From: Streptomyces europaeiscabiei | Lineage (GTDB): Bacteria; Actinomycetota; Actinomycetes; Streptomycetales; Streptomycetaceae | Direction: 5' to 3' | NCBI RefSeq assembly: GCF_036346855.1 | Contig: NZ_CP107841.1 | Span: 4,592,001 to 4,656,000 of the forward strand | DNA: 64,000 bases | In this document: piece by piece, positions 24,452 to 32,560 of the stretch | Position numbering within the stretch: the first letter of the stretch is position 1 | Layout: each line of letters opens with the position of its first letter | Notes under the pieces: model-generated | What the model was told of the DNA's origin: nothing | Database searches by the model: none | What the model saw: the letters and a program-made list of their open reading frames with translations, nothing else | Translations under genes and position numbers: made by a program

Positions 24452-25025
24452 AGACCGCCTCGTACGCCAGTCCCTCGCGTGCCAGGCTCTCCCGGGCGAC
24501 CGCCGCGACCCCGGTGACCGCGCTGCACGCCGGATAGACCGCCGGGGCCACAACGCCGTTCGCCGCACCCGGCACACCACCCGAAGCCCCCGAGACACCC
24601 ACAGCCCCGGCCATCCCCGGCACCACCCGGTCCAGCTCGCACCAGATGCGTTTGCCGATGCCCTCGTAGGACCAGCCCCAGCGGTCCGCGAGGACCTCGA
24701 CGAGGGCGAGGCCCCGCCCGCCCGTCTCGTCACCGTCGGCGCATCGCGGCGTCGGCGGACACGCACTGGTGTCGGCGACCTCCAGGCGGACCTTGCCGAT
24801 CGCACCGTCGCGGAGGCCGGACAGCAACAGCCGCAGCACGGCCGGACGGCCGGTGTGGACGACCGCGTTGGTGACCAGCTCGGAGACGAGGAGGATCAGC
24901 GTCTCGGCGAGCGGTTCGTCGTCTCCTATCCCGGACCCGGCGAGCCGCGAACGGGCCCATCTCCGTGCGCGACCCACCTCTGCAGGGTCGGGCCGGATCT
25001 CCAGCTGCACTTGAAGCACCTGCAC
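24450..25025 (-). CDS. HATPase_c-type ATP-binding protein (anti-sigma/RsbW-like)
   Basis: A 191-residue GHKL ATPase-fold protein of the large Streptomyces RsbW/SpoIIAB-like family: N-box ELVTNAVVHTGRP, G1-like EVADTSACPP, G2 GGRGLALVEVLADRWGW. Such proteins bind sigma or anti-anti-sigma factors and may phosphorylate the latter. The tail after residue 130 is unconserved and Ala/Val/Gly-rich. GTG 25025 starts the conserved domain but has no clear Shine-Dalgarno. Its stop lies within the terminal repeat of the MITE-like element, so the last codons may be element-derived. Confidence 0.82.
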   Translation of the reverse strand: MQVLQVQLEIRPDPAEVGRARRWARSRLAGSGIGDDEPLAETLILLVSELVTNAVVHTGRPAVLRLLLSGLRDGAIGKVRLEVADTSACPPTPRCADGDETGGRGLALVEVLADRWGWSYEGIGKRIWCELDRVVPGMAGAVGVSGASGGVPGAANGVVAPAVYPACSAVTGVAAVARESLAREGLAYEAV

Positions 25026-25539
25026 CGCTCACACCATCCGAACCGGCGGACACATCGCCGCACGCCCCTCAGGGGCCACGATCGTGGTCATCTGCTGCCT
25101 GGCCGACGCCACCGCCATCGACACCGTCGGCACCGGGATCACGGAACGTGATCCCCTTACAGGACAGCATGGTTGACGTACAGTCACCCCAACAAGCGCT
25201 TCGGGCATATTCCAGCGCGAAGGAGTACGCATACGGCATACTGTGCGACGCTCATCGCGGGGAGTCGAACAGACCGGAGCGACGAGACTCCGGCCCACTT
25301 CACGAGCGCCGCGCACCGCCGGATCCGGGGCCGCCACAGGGGCAACACCGGCTCGGCTCGACCTCGGAACCACTCGCATCCACCAGAAGGTACCGGAGCG
25401 GGACTCCGACTCCAGGCCGTGACAAGTCACACCTAGGACACAACCCGGTATCAACGCTCGGTAATTCCGGTATGCCACGTTCCGCGACATTCGGCCGGGC
25501 CCTCGCCACAGATTCCCGTTCCCGCCCTGGTCAGCGCGG
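25026..25539. other. Intergenic region, lower GC, probable promoter region of the HATPase gene
   Basis: A frame exists on the minus strand (25029-25490) but its codons lack the usual G/C third position, so I do not call a gene. A possible minus-strand promoter is TTGATA near 25454 followed at about 17 bp by TAGGTG. Nothing else recognised. Confidence 0.45.
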
Positions 25540-26439
25540 TCAACCCGCCTCGATCAACAGTTCCCCCGCCAACAGCTCCTCACTCTGCGTGATCGATCCG
25601 CCACGTTCCGCCCGTACCCACGCCCGCTTCAGACACAGGTGTACGTCGGCCTCCCAGGTGAACCCCATGCCGCCGTGCACCTGGAGGCAGTCGCGGGCCC
25701 CGCGCACCGCCGCCTCGTCGGCCAGCAGCCGGGCCGCCGCGATGTCCACGGGATCGACGGTCACGGCCGCCGCGTACACCGCCGCCCGCGCCACCTCCAC
25801 CCGCACCAGCAGTTCGGCACACAGATGCTTGACCGCCTGGAAGGCCCCGACCGGCCGCCCGAACTGCTCCCGCGTCCGGGCGTGTTGCACCGCGGCCTCG
25901 CAGGCCCGGACCGCCGTTCCCAACTGCTCGGCGGCGGTGAGCAGCACGAAGAGATCATCAGGCCGGGCGGAGGGATCGGTCCCCGGCACCCGGTGCAGCG
26001 GCGTCAACGGATCGACGGACCGCAGCTCCACGGCCTCCACGGCCTCTCCGACCACCCCCACCACCACGTCCGCCTCGTCCAGCCACTCCACCAGCCCTCC
26101 ACCCCCGACGGCGGTCACGACGACCTCCCCGGTCGCCGCCCCCGGCACCACCCCCGCCGCGAGATGCGTCGCCACCAGCGGCCCCGGCAACAGCGCCCGC
26201 CCCGCCTCCTCGAACACCAGCACCGCCTCCGGCACTCCGAGTCCGACTCCGCCGTCCGCCTCGGACAGACAGAGCGAGAAGAACCCCGCCGCACCCAGCT
26301 CCCGCCAGAGCCCCCGGTCCAGCCCGGGCCGGTCGACGGCGGCCCGCAGCGCATCCGAGCCGAAGCGCCGCGCCAGCATGCCCCGGACCCCGTCCCGCAA
26401 GGCCCGCTGATCGTCGGTGAGTTGAAACCGCATAGCCAA
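25540..26439 (-). CDS. Acyl-CoA dehydrogenase, short partner-subunit type
   Basis: A 299-residue acyl-CoA dehydrogenase, shorter than the usual 380. It has FQLTDDQRALRDGVRGMLAR, HARTREQFGRPVGAFQAVKH and LQVHGGMGFTWEADVHLCLK, but lacks the GT/SEIQR..LGLPK C-terminus and has a reduced middle domain. This is the pattern of the degenerate subunit in heterotetrameric steroid acyl-CoA dehydrogenases. It follows a full-length family member on the same strand, its probable partner. Confidence 0.87.
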   Translation of the reverse strand: MAMRFQLTDDQRALRDGVRGMLARRFGSDALRAAVDRPGLDRGLWRELGAAGFFSLCLSEADGGVGLGVPEAVLVFEEAGRALLPGPLVATHLAAGVVPGAATGEVVVTAVGGGGLVEWLDEADVVVGVVGEAVEAVELRSVDPLTPLHRVPGTDPSARPDDLFVLLTAAEQLGTAVRACEAAVQHARTREQFGRPVGAFQAVKHLCAELLVRVEVARAAVYAAAVTVDPVDIAAARLLADEAAVRGARDCLQVHGGMGFTWEADVHLCLKRAWVRAERGGSITQSEELLAGELLIEAG

Positions 26440-26479
26440 GATCCCCTCATCAACACCGTCTACGGCAAGCGCCCTTCAA

Positions 26480-26510
26480 AGGCGCGGGGAACCGCCCGAG
26501 CAACCACGAC
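26480..26510. repeat. Interspersed palindrome arm (GCGCGGGGAACCGC...)
   Basis: Single arm of the Streptomyces-type repeat, between two acyl-CoA dehydrogenase genes of one operon. Confidence 0.7.
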
Positions 26511-26575
26511 GCCCCCGCAGACGCGCCGACAGCCGCCGGCCCACCCCACACCCCGAGCTGTCGGGCGCCGGCCCC

Positions 26576-27706
26576 TCACCCCTTGGGCAGCCCGAGGATC
26601 CGCTCACCCACGATGTTCCGCTGAATCTCGGACGTCCCCGCGGCGATCGTGTACGACAGCGAACTGAGCCGGTCAAGAACCCACGGCCGCCCGAGATCGA
26701 GCGCCCCCGGCCCCAGAACATCCGCCGCGACGTCGTACAACTCCTGCCGTGCGCGCGAGTACCTCAGCTTGAAGACCGAGCCCCCCACCCCCGGGACCCC
26801 TCCGGACGCCTCCGCCGCGCTCACGTTCCACTGCGTGAGCCGCCACAGCGCCCGGAACTCCGCGTTCAGCCGCCCCAGCCGCCGCCGCACCGCTGAGTCG
26901 TCCCAGCGCCCGTTCGTCCGCGCCTCCCGCGCGATCTCTCCCAACACCCGGCGACAGGCGACCACTTCGCCCACGAACGCCGTCCCGCGCTCGAACGACA
27001 GGGTCACCATGGTCACGCGCCAGCCGTCGTTCTCCTCCCCCACCCGGTTGGCGACCGGCACCCGCACCTCGTCGAGGAAGACCTCGGCGAACTCGGTGGA
27101 GCCGGCGAGGGTGCGCAGGGGCCGTACGGTCACGCCGGGCGCGTCCATGGGCATCGCCAGCCAGGAGATACCCCGGTGCTTCGGCGCCTCCCCGTCCGTC
27201 CGCACCAACAGCTCGCACCAGTCGGCGACTTCGGCGTGCGAGGTCCAGATCTTCGACCCCGTCACCACGTAGGCGTCGCCGTCCCTGCGTGCGCGCGTGC
27301 GCAGCGCCGCGAGGTCGGACCCTGCGTCCGGCTCGCTGAAGCCCTGGCACCAGACCTCCTCGCCGCGCAGGATCGGCGGCAGCCAGCGCGCCCGCTGTTC
27401 GGCGGTGCCCTCGGCGGCGATCGTGGGCCCCGCGTGCAACAGCCCCACGAAGTTGGCGCCCACGTACGGGGCACCGGCCCTCTCGGTCTCCTCCAGGAAG
27501 ATCAGGCGCATGGTCGGCGAGGCGTCCCAGTGGACGTCGGCGTACCCGGCGTCGTACAGCATCCGCTGCCAGCCGAGGTCGTACGCGCGCCGTCCGGCCC
27601 AGTCGTCGGGCGACGGCTTCGGCGCCGTCGAGGGGAGCACCTTCGCCAGCCACTCCCGCAGCCGCGCCCGGAACTCATCCTCCGCCGGGCTGTAAGCGAG
27701 ATCCAT
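26576..27706 (-). CDS. Acyl-CoA dehydrogenase, full catalytic type
   Basis: A 376-residue acyl-CoA dehydrogenase: WCQGFSEPDAGSDLAALRTR, GSKIWTSHAEVADWCELLVR, and C-terminal YTIAAGTSEIQRNIVGERIL. Second gene of the operon amidohydrolase - this gene - short dehydrogenase. ATG 27706 is used; GTG 27709, one codon before, is equally near the AAGGG sequence. The whole gap to the previous gene consists of 14-bp repeats. Confidence 0.9.
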   Translation of the reverse strand: MDLAYSPAEDEFRARLREWLAKVLPSTAPKPSPDDWAGRRAYDLGWQRMLYDAGYADVHWDASPTMRLIFLEETERAGAPYVGANFVGLLHAGPTIAAEGTAEQRARWLPPILRGEEVWCQGFSEPDAGSDLAALRTRARRDGDAYVVTGSKIWTSHAEVADWCELLVRTDGEAPKHRGISWLAMPMDAPGVTVRPLRTLAGSTEFAEVFLDEVRVPVANRVGEENDGWRVTMVTLSFERGTAFVGEVVACRRVLGEIAREARTNGRWDDSAVRRRLGRLNAEFRALWRLTQWNVSAAEASGGVPGVGGSVFKLRYSRARQELYDVAADVLGPGALDLGRPWVLDRLSSLSYTIAAGTSEIQRNIVGERILGLPKG

Positions 27707-27709
27707 CAC

Positions 27710-27800
27710 CCGAGACCCTTCAGTCGCGACCCGTCATCCGAGGCTCATCGCCCGACACTCGTCACTCGTCACCCGACACTCGTCACCCGACACTCGTCAC
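27710..27800 (-). repeat. 14-bp repeat array filling the gap after the amidohydrolase stop
   Basis: Read on the minus strand, units GTGACGAGTGTCGG at 27800-27787, 27786-27773 and 27765-27752, a half unit between, then degenerate units down to the next start at 27709. The first unit contains the amidohydrolase TGA; the repeated TGA occurs in all three frames. Confidence 0.9.
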
Positions 27801-28990
27801 TTGTCGAAGTCCAGGTCGAGCATGCGGATCGCGTTGCCGCGCATGAGCTTGTAGACGGTCTCGTCGTCGAGGCCCTTCACATGGTCGAGGGCGACCTCCT
27901 TGGTGTGCGGGAAGGTCGAGTCGACGTGCGGGTAGTCGGTCTCGAAGGTCGCGTTGTCGCGGCCGACCACGTCCAGCGAGGCGATCCCGTGCTTGTCGCG
28001 GAAGAAGCAGCAGAACATCTGCCGGTAGTAGTACGTCGACGGCGGCTCGGGGATCAGGTCGCGCACCCCGCCCCAGGCGCGGTGCTCCTCCCAGACGTCG
28101 TCGGCGCGCTCCAGGGCATAGGGGATCCACCCCATCTGGCCCTCGCTGTAGGCGAGTTTGAGGCGCGGGAACTTCACCAGGACCCCGCTGAAGAGGAAGT
28201 CCATCATCGAGGCCATCGCGTTGTTGAAGGAGAGCGAGGCCTGTACGGCGGGGGGCGCGTCGGGGGAGGCGGCCGGCATCTGGGAGCTGGATCCGATGTG
28301 CATGTTGACGACCGTCCCCGTCTCCTGGCAGACCGCGAAGAAGGGGTCCCAGTAGCCGGAGTGGATGGAGGGCAGCCCGAGATAGGTGGGGATCTCGGAG
28401 AAGGTGACGGCCCGGACGCCCCGGGCGGCGTTCCGCTTGATCTCCTCGACCGCGAGGTCGATGTCCCACAGGGGGATCAGGCAGAGCGGGATCAGCCGGC
28501 CGCCGCTGTCGCCGCACCACTCCTCGACCATCCAGTCGTTGTACGCGCGCACACAGGCCAGAGCCACTTCCTTGTCGTGCGCCTCGGCGAAGGTCTGCCC
28601 GCAGAAACGCGGAAAGGTCGGGAAGCAGAGCGAGGCCTCGACGTGGTTGAGGTCCATGTCCGCCAGCCGCGCCTTCGGGTCCCAGCAGCCGCGCCGCATC
28701 TCCTCCCGGGTGATCCCCTCCAGCGTCATCTCGTCCCGGTCGAACCCGACGGCCGCGATGTTCCGCTTGTACGGGAACTTCAGATCCTCGTAGATCCACC
28801 AGTCGGTCTGCTGCCCGTCCGGGTCCATCGTGATCTGGTACTTGCCCGCCACGTACGCGAGTTCGCCGATCCCGGCGGTGAGGGGCTTCGGGCCCCGGTC
28901 GCGGTACTTCTCCGGCAGCCAGGTGTCGAAGAGGTGCGCGGGTTCGATCACATGGTCGTCGACGCTGATGATGCGGGGCAGTTCGGCCAT
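27797..28990 (-). CDS. Amidohydrolase-family metal-dependent hydrolase (ACMSD-like TIM barrel)
   Basis: A 397-residue amidohydrolase_2 protein: N-terminal ISVDDHVIEP (metal-binding DxH variant), NHVEASLCFPTFPRFCGQTF, NMHIGSSSQM and C-terminal ATFETDYPHVDSTFPHTKEV. This family includes aminocarboxymuconate-semialdehyde decarboxylase and related C-C or hydrolytic enzymes, and homologues recur in actinobacterial aromatic and steroid loci. GGAGTGGGG lies before the ATG at 28990. It heads the operon with two acyl-CoA dehydrogenases and is divergent from a CoA ligase, with operator sites 9 and 10 between them. Confidence 0.87.
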   Translation of the reverse strand: MAELPRIISVDDHVIEPAHLFDTWLPEKYRDRGPKPLTAGIGELAYVAGKYQITMDPDGQQTDWWIYEDLKFPYKRNIAAVGFDRDEMTLEGITREEMRRGCWDPKARLADMDLNHVEASLCFPTFPRFCGQTFAEAHDKEVALACVRAYNDWMVEEWCGDSGGRLIPLCLIPLWDIDLAVEEIKRNAARGVRAVTFSEIPTYLGLPSIHSGYWDPFFAVCQETGTVVNMHIGSSSQMPAASPDAPPAVQASLSFNNAMASMMDFLFSGVLVKFPRLKLAYSEGQMGWIPYALERADDVWEEHRAWGGVRDLIPEPPSTYYYRQMFCCFFRDKHGIASLDVVGRDNATFETDYPHVDSTFPHTKEVALDHVKGLDDETVYKLMRGNAIRMLDLDFDK

Positions 28991-29031
28991 GGTTCCCCAC
29001 TCCGTTGCCACAGTTGTCCGATGAGATGAAT

Positions 29032-29046
29032 CTGATGGACCGTCAG
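29032..29046. promoter_or_regulatory. Palindromic operator site 9 (CTGATG-GAC-CGTCAG)
   Basis: 42 bp upstream of the amidohydrolase ATG, the same distance as site 1 from its gene. Confidence 0.7.
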
Positions 29047-29116
29047 ATCCTGGTGTGCAGGTTAGTGGCACACCCCTGGACCGACAAGGCGCCCCGGCCT
29101 ACGCTCTGGCCAGGAT

Positions 29117-29131
29117 CTGACATGCCGTCAG
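29117..29131. promoter_or_regulatory. Palindromic operator site 10 (CTGACA-TGC-CGTCAG)
   Basis: On the ligase side of the same divergent region, about 146 bp upstream of the GTG at 29278. Counting the abutting pair as two, this is the tenth copy in the window. Confidence 0.68.
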
Positions 29132-29277
29132 CTGTCCGGCGAGTGAGCCGAAGGGGCGCGCCGGTGTCGGGACCGTGAGCGCGTGGAGGCCCGCAGGGTC
29201 GAGCACGGTCGCGGTCCCGACACCGGCTGTGAGCGCCCCGGAGGCGAACCGAGCCTCAAAAAAAGGGGAGCGCCGCT

Positions 29278-30777
29278 GTGAACGACACCGCCCACGCACT
29301 CGGCACGTCCCACACCCTCTGGGAGCTCCTCGTCCGCCGCGCCGAGCTCACGCCCGACCGGCCCGTCCTCCTCCAGGACGACCGCACGCTGAGCTTCGGC
29401 GAGCTGCGCACCCGCGCCGAGCGGGTGGCGGCCGGGCTGTACGACATGGGCGTACGCCCCGGCACGGTCGTCGCCTGGCAGCTGCCCACCCGCATCGAGA
29501 CGGCCCTGCTCTCCTTCGCCCTGGCCCGCCTCGGCGCCGTCCAGTCCCCGGTCATCCCCTTCTACCGCGATCGCGAGGTCGGCTTCGCGCTCCGGGAGTC
29601 GAAGGCGGACTTCTTCGCGGTGCCGGGCGAGTGGCGGGGCTTCGACCACACGGAGATGGCGCGGCGCCTGGAGGCACGGGGGATCTTCGAGGCGTACGAC
29701 CACCTCCCGGACGGCGATCCCGTGGTGCTCCCCGCCCCGCCGGCCGACGGCACCTCCGTCCGCTGGATCTACTGGACCTCGGGTACCACCTCCGACCCCA
29801 AGGGCGTCCTCCACACGGACCGTTCGCTGATCGCGGGCGGATCCTGCCTCGCCCACGCGCTCCGGCTCAGCCAGGAGGACGTCGGCTCGATCGCCTTCCC
29901 GTACGCGCACATAGGCGGCCCGGACTACATGGTGATGCTCCTGCTGTACGGCTTCCCGGCGGTGTTGTTCGAGCACTTCGCGCTGCCGGCCGCGTTGGAG
30001 GGCTACCGCAAGCACGGGGTGACGGTGGCGGGCGGGTCGACGGCGTTCTACTCGATGTTCCTGGCCGAGCAGCGCAAACAGCCCGGCGTACCGGTCGTTC
30101 CCACCCTGCGGCTGCTCGCGGGCGGCGGGGCCCCGAAGCCGCCCGAGATCTACCACTCCGTCGTACGGGAGATGGGTGTGCAGCTCACCCACGGGTACGG
30201 CATGACGGAGGTCCCGATGATCACGATGGGGGCGCCGGACGACTCGGTGGAGAACCTGGCGACGACGGAGGGGCGGCCGCCGGCCGGGATGGAGATACGG
30301 ATCGCGGAGGACGGGGAGGTGCGGTTGCGGGGCGAGGCCGTGTGCCGGGGGTATCTGGATCCGGCGCAGTCGGCGGCGGCCTTCGACGCGGACGGGTTCT
30401 TCGTCACGGGCGACCTCGGGCAGGTCACCGACAGCGGCCATCTGGTGCTGACCGGACGGCTCAAGGACGTCATCATCCGCAAGGGCGAGAACATCTCGGC
30501 GAAGGAGATAGAGGACCTGCTGCACCGGCATCCGGCCGTCCAGGACGTGGCGGTGATCGGGCTGCCGGACGCGGAACGGGGGGAACGGGTCTGCGCGGTG
30601 GTCGAACAGCCGCCGGGGGCCGACCCCCTGACGCTGACGGACGTCACCGACTGGCTGCGCGCGGAAGGGCTGTCCGTCCACAAGCTGCCGGAGCAGGTGG
30701 AGTTGGTGGACGCCCTTCCGCGCAACGAGACCCTGCGGAAGGTGCTCAAGTACAAGCTGCGCGAACGCTACTCATGA
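29278..30777 (+). CDS. AMP-forming acyl-CoA synthetase (class I adenylating)
   Basis: A 499-residue ligase. P-loop-like WTSGTTSDPKGVLHTDRS, A5 motif THGYGMTEVPM, A7 FFVTGDLGQV, A8 LTGRLKDVIIRKGENISAKE and the catalytic Lys near the end (RNETLRKVLKYKLRE). It activates a free acid with ATP and CoA, forming AMP and pyrophosphate, and is the likely entry step of the catabolic pathway. GTG 29278 is preceded by GGGGAG at 8 bp. A seven-unit 13-bp repeat begins at its stop codon. Confidence 0.9.
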   Translation: MNDTAHALGTSHTLWELLVRRAELTPDRPVLLQDDRTLSFGELRTRAERVAAGLYDMGVRPGTVVAWQLPTRIETALLSFALARLGAVQSPVIPFYRDREVGFALRESKADFFAVPGEWRGFDHTEMARRLEARGIFEAYDHLPDGDPVVLPAPPADGTSVRWIYWTSGTTSDPKGVLHTDRSLIAGGSCLAHALRLSQEDVGSIAFPYAHIGGPDYMVMLLLYGFPAVLFEHFALPAALEGYRKHGVTVAGGSTAFYSMFLAEQRKQPGVPVVPTLRLLAGGGAPKPPEIYHSVVREMGVQLTHGYGMTEVPMITMGAPDDSVENLATTEGRPPAGMEIRIAEDGEVRLRGEAVCRGYLDPAQSAAAFDADGFFVTGDLGQVTDSGHLVLTGRLKDVIIRKGENISAKEIEDLLHRHPAVQDVAVIGLPDAERGERVCAVVEQPPGADPLTLTDVTDWLRAEGLSVHKLPEQVELVDALPRNETLRKVLKYKLRERYS

Positions 30778-30862
30778 GCTGCGTTCATGAGTAGCGTTCA
30801 TGAGTTGCGTTCATGAGTTGCTTTCATGGACCGCTTTCATGGACCGCTTTCATGAACCGCGC
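30772..30862 (+). repeat. 13-bp tandem repeat seeded at the CoA-ligase stop codon
   Basis: Seven units such as TCATGAGTTGCGT. The first (30772-30784) contains the last sense codon and TGA of the ligase. TGA recurs in all three frames in the first four units; later units diverge to TCATGGACCGCTT. Confidence 0.93.
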
Positions 30863-30921
30863 ACCGCCCGTGATCACTCGGGCGGTCACTACGGTGATCA
30901 CCCGCGTGCGTACTCCGGTGA

Positions 30922-31434
30922 TTACTCGGGCACGGTGAAGTAGCGCGCGAACGCGGTCACGACCTCCACCTCGTCCACCTTGCCGTCGGCGTCGGTGTCG
31001 AGGGTGGCGGCGGCCGCGGTGGCGACCTCCTCGGGTGCGCCGAGGGCCTTGAGGACCCGGGCGGTCTCCTCGACCGTGGCCCTTCCGTCCCCGTCGGTGT
31101 CCGCGACGGCGAGGGCCGCGTGCAGGAAGGGGCGGGCGATCTCGGCGAAACGGTCGGGGTTGTCGCGCAGTCGCTTGACCGCGCCGTTCACGAACTCGTC
31201 CCGGGTGATGCGCTGGTCGCCGTCCCGGTCCGCTATTCCGGCCATACCCTGCCAGAAGGCTTCGGCGCCGCCGTACAGGGCCTGGCCCTTGTCCGAACGG
31301 GCGGTGGTGCCGAACTCGTTGAGAACCGCCTTGCTCGCCGCGCTGAAGTCCTCGCGGTCGATCCAGCCGTTGCCGTCCTGGTCGAAGGTGGCGAACCGGG
31401 CGGCGATCCGGCGCTCGTACTCGCTGCTGACCAT
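30922..31434 (-). CDS. EF-hand calcium-binding protein (calerythrin/CalD-like)
   Basis: A 170-residue cytosolic protein with four EF hands: DQDGNGWIDREDF, DRDGDQRITRDEF, DTDGDGRATVEE and DTDADGKVDEVEV, each with acidic positions 1, 3, 5 and 12 largely kept. This is the layout of bacterial calerythrin-type proteins, probably Ca2+ buffers or sensors. It converges with the CoA ligase; the region between carries the 13-bp repeat array. No signal peptide. Confidence 0.92.
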   Translation of the reverse strand: MVSSEYERRIAARFATFDQDGNGWIDREDFSAASKAVLNEFGTTARSDKGQALYGGAEAFWQGMAGIADRDGDQRITRDEFVNGAVKRLRDNPDRFAEIARPFLHAALAVADTDGDGRATVEETARVLKALGAPEEVATAAAATLDTDADGKVDEVEVVTAFARYFTVPE

Positions 31435-31628
31435 GTCTCTTCGGGCCCGCCTTACGTCAAGTGGGGTGCTTCTCGGACGGAGCGTACGACGTCAGAGGCC
31501 CGGACGGAGCGGGAAAGCGGCGCTTGTACCAAGACTGCGGGAATTCTGGGACAACTGTGTGGCCGCCCGGGACGGCACCGCGTGCGACAGCTCATACGTA
31601 CGTACTGCTCATCGGGAGGATGCGGGGG

Positions 31629-32039
31629 TCAGGCCGACAGGGGGTCGGCCTCCTCGTCGGACTCCGGAGCGACCGCCGAGGGGACGTCGGGGTGGACGTC
31701 GAAGAGGCGGCGCACGCCCAGAGCGGCGAGGACACGGTTGACGTGCGCACCCTCGGAGGGGCCACCGCCCGCGTGGCCGTCGGCGGGGAGGATCAGCCGG
31801 AGCCGTCCCCGGCAGGAACGCATGAGGCGCCGGGTGGCGACCAGGACTCCCACGCCGCTGGAGTCGCAGAAGACGACTCCGGAGAGGTCGAGGACGAGAC
31901 TTCGGCGACCGTCGGCCACCGCCTCGTGCACCCGCTGGCGGAGCAGGGGCGACGTCACCAGATCCATCTCTCCGGACACGTGCAGCACGGCCCACTCGCC
32001 TTGTTCGCCCTGCTCGCCGTCGGTCACTTCGAACGTCAC
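31629..32039 (-). CDS. STAS-domain anti-anti-sigma factor
   Basis: A protein of about 136 residues: VLHVSGEMDLVTSPLLRQRV, then LVLDLSGVVFCDSSGVGVLV, where the Ser in CDSSG is the usual phosphorylation site. It would sequester an RsbW-type anti-sigma kinase when unphosphorylated. The GTG at 32039 is chosen because GAGAGG is 7 bp upstream; an ATG at 32162 would add 41 residues and is possible. It is divergent from the ECF sigma gene. Confidence 0.82.
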   Translation of the reverse strand: MTFEVTDGEQGEQGEWAVLHVSGEMDLVTSPLLRQRVHEAVADGRRSLVLDLSGVVFCDSSGVGVLVATRRLMRSCRGRLRLILPADGHAGGGPSEGAHVNRVLAALGVRRLFDVHPDVPSAVAPESDEEADPLSA

Positions 32040-32560
32040 CGCGATGCCTCTCAGTCGCCGAACCGGAAGCCACTGCACCGCTTCCTGCTTGCGCGGCTGC
32101 CCCGCCGTCGTTCCATGAAACACCCGCGGCCCGCCGAAGGCGCGTGGTTGGCGAGCCATTTCCGGGGCCTTTTCGGTGCGATTTCCATCTAGTACGGTCA
32201 CATGTGATCGACTATTGATCGCAAATAGATCTGACACGGTCCTGAGCAGTCAGATTCGTGCAGATCAGGCCCCATTTCGCGCAGATCAGGCCCCATATAG
32301 GGTCGTACAAGCATACGAAGGGCGGGCGGACGCCCACGTGGGCGGCATGGAAACGGCTTGCGCCAGGGGTCATACCACCTCCGGCCCCGCGAGGGGCGCA
32401 CATTGCCATAAAGGGGCGTGCGCGGTCAGCGGTGCCGACTACATTCGTGACGGCAGTGCACACAGGCTGGAACCGGGCCGGAACGGGCCGGACCGACGCC
32501 GGGCCCACGGCTCGGTGCTCATCAGGAACGGCGCGGGTACGAGCAGGGTGAGGGGGCCGT
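32040..32560. promoter_or_regulatory. Divergent control region between STAS gene and ECF sigma gene
   Basis: No gene. It contains an AT-rich part with the palindrome TCACATGTGA (32198-32207), then two 21-bp direct repeats sharing CAGATCAGGCCCCAT (32258-32278 and 32279-32299). The 21-bp period is two helical turns, as in regulator-binding arrays. Confidence 0.55.
32258..32299 (+). repeat. 21-bp direct repeat, two copies
   Basis: Both copies carry GCAGATCAGGCCCCAT. They lie mid-way between the divergent STAS and sigma genes and are a candidate operator. Confidence 0.8.

Noticed and set aside
25029..25490. A 153-codon minus-strand frame upstream of the HATPase gene
   Set aside because: Codon third positions are not G/C-biased and there is no similarity that I recognise; better explained as intergenic control DNA.
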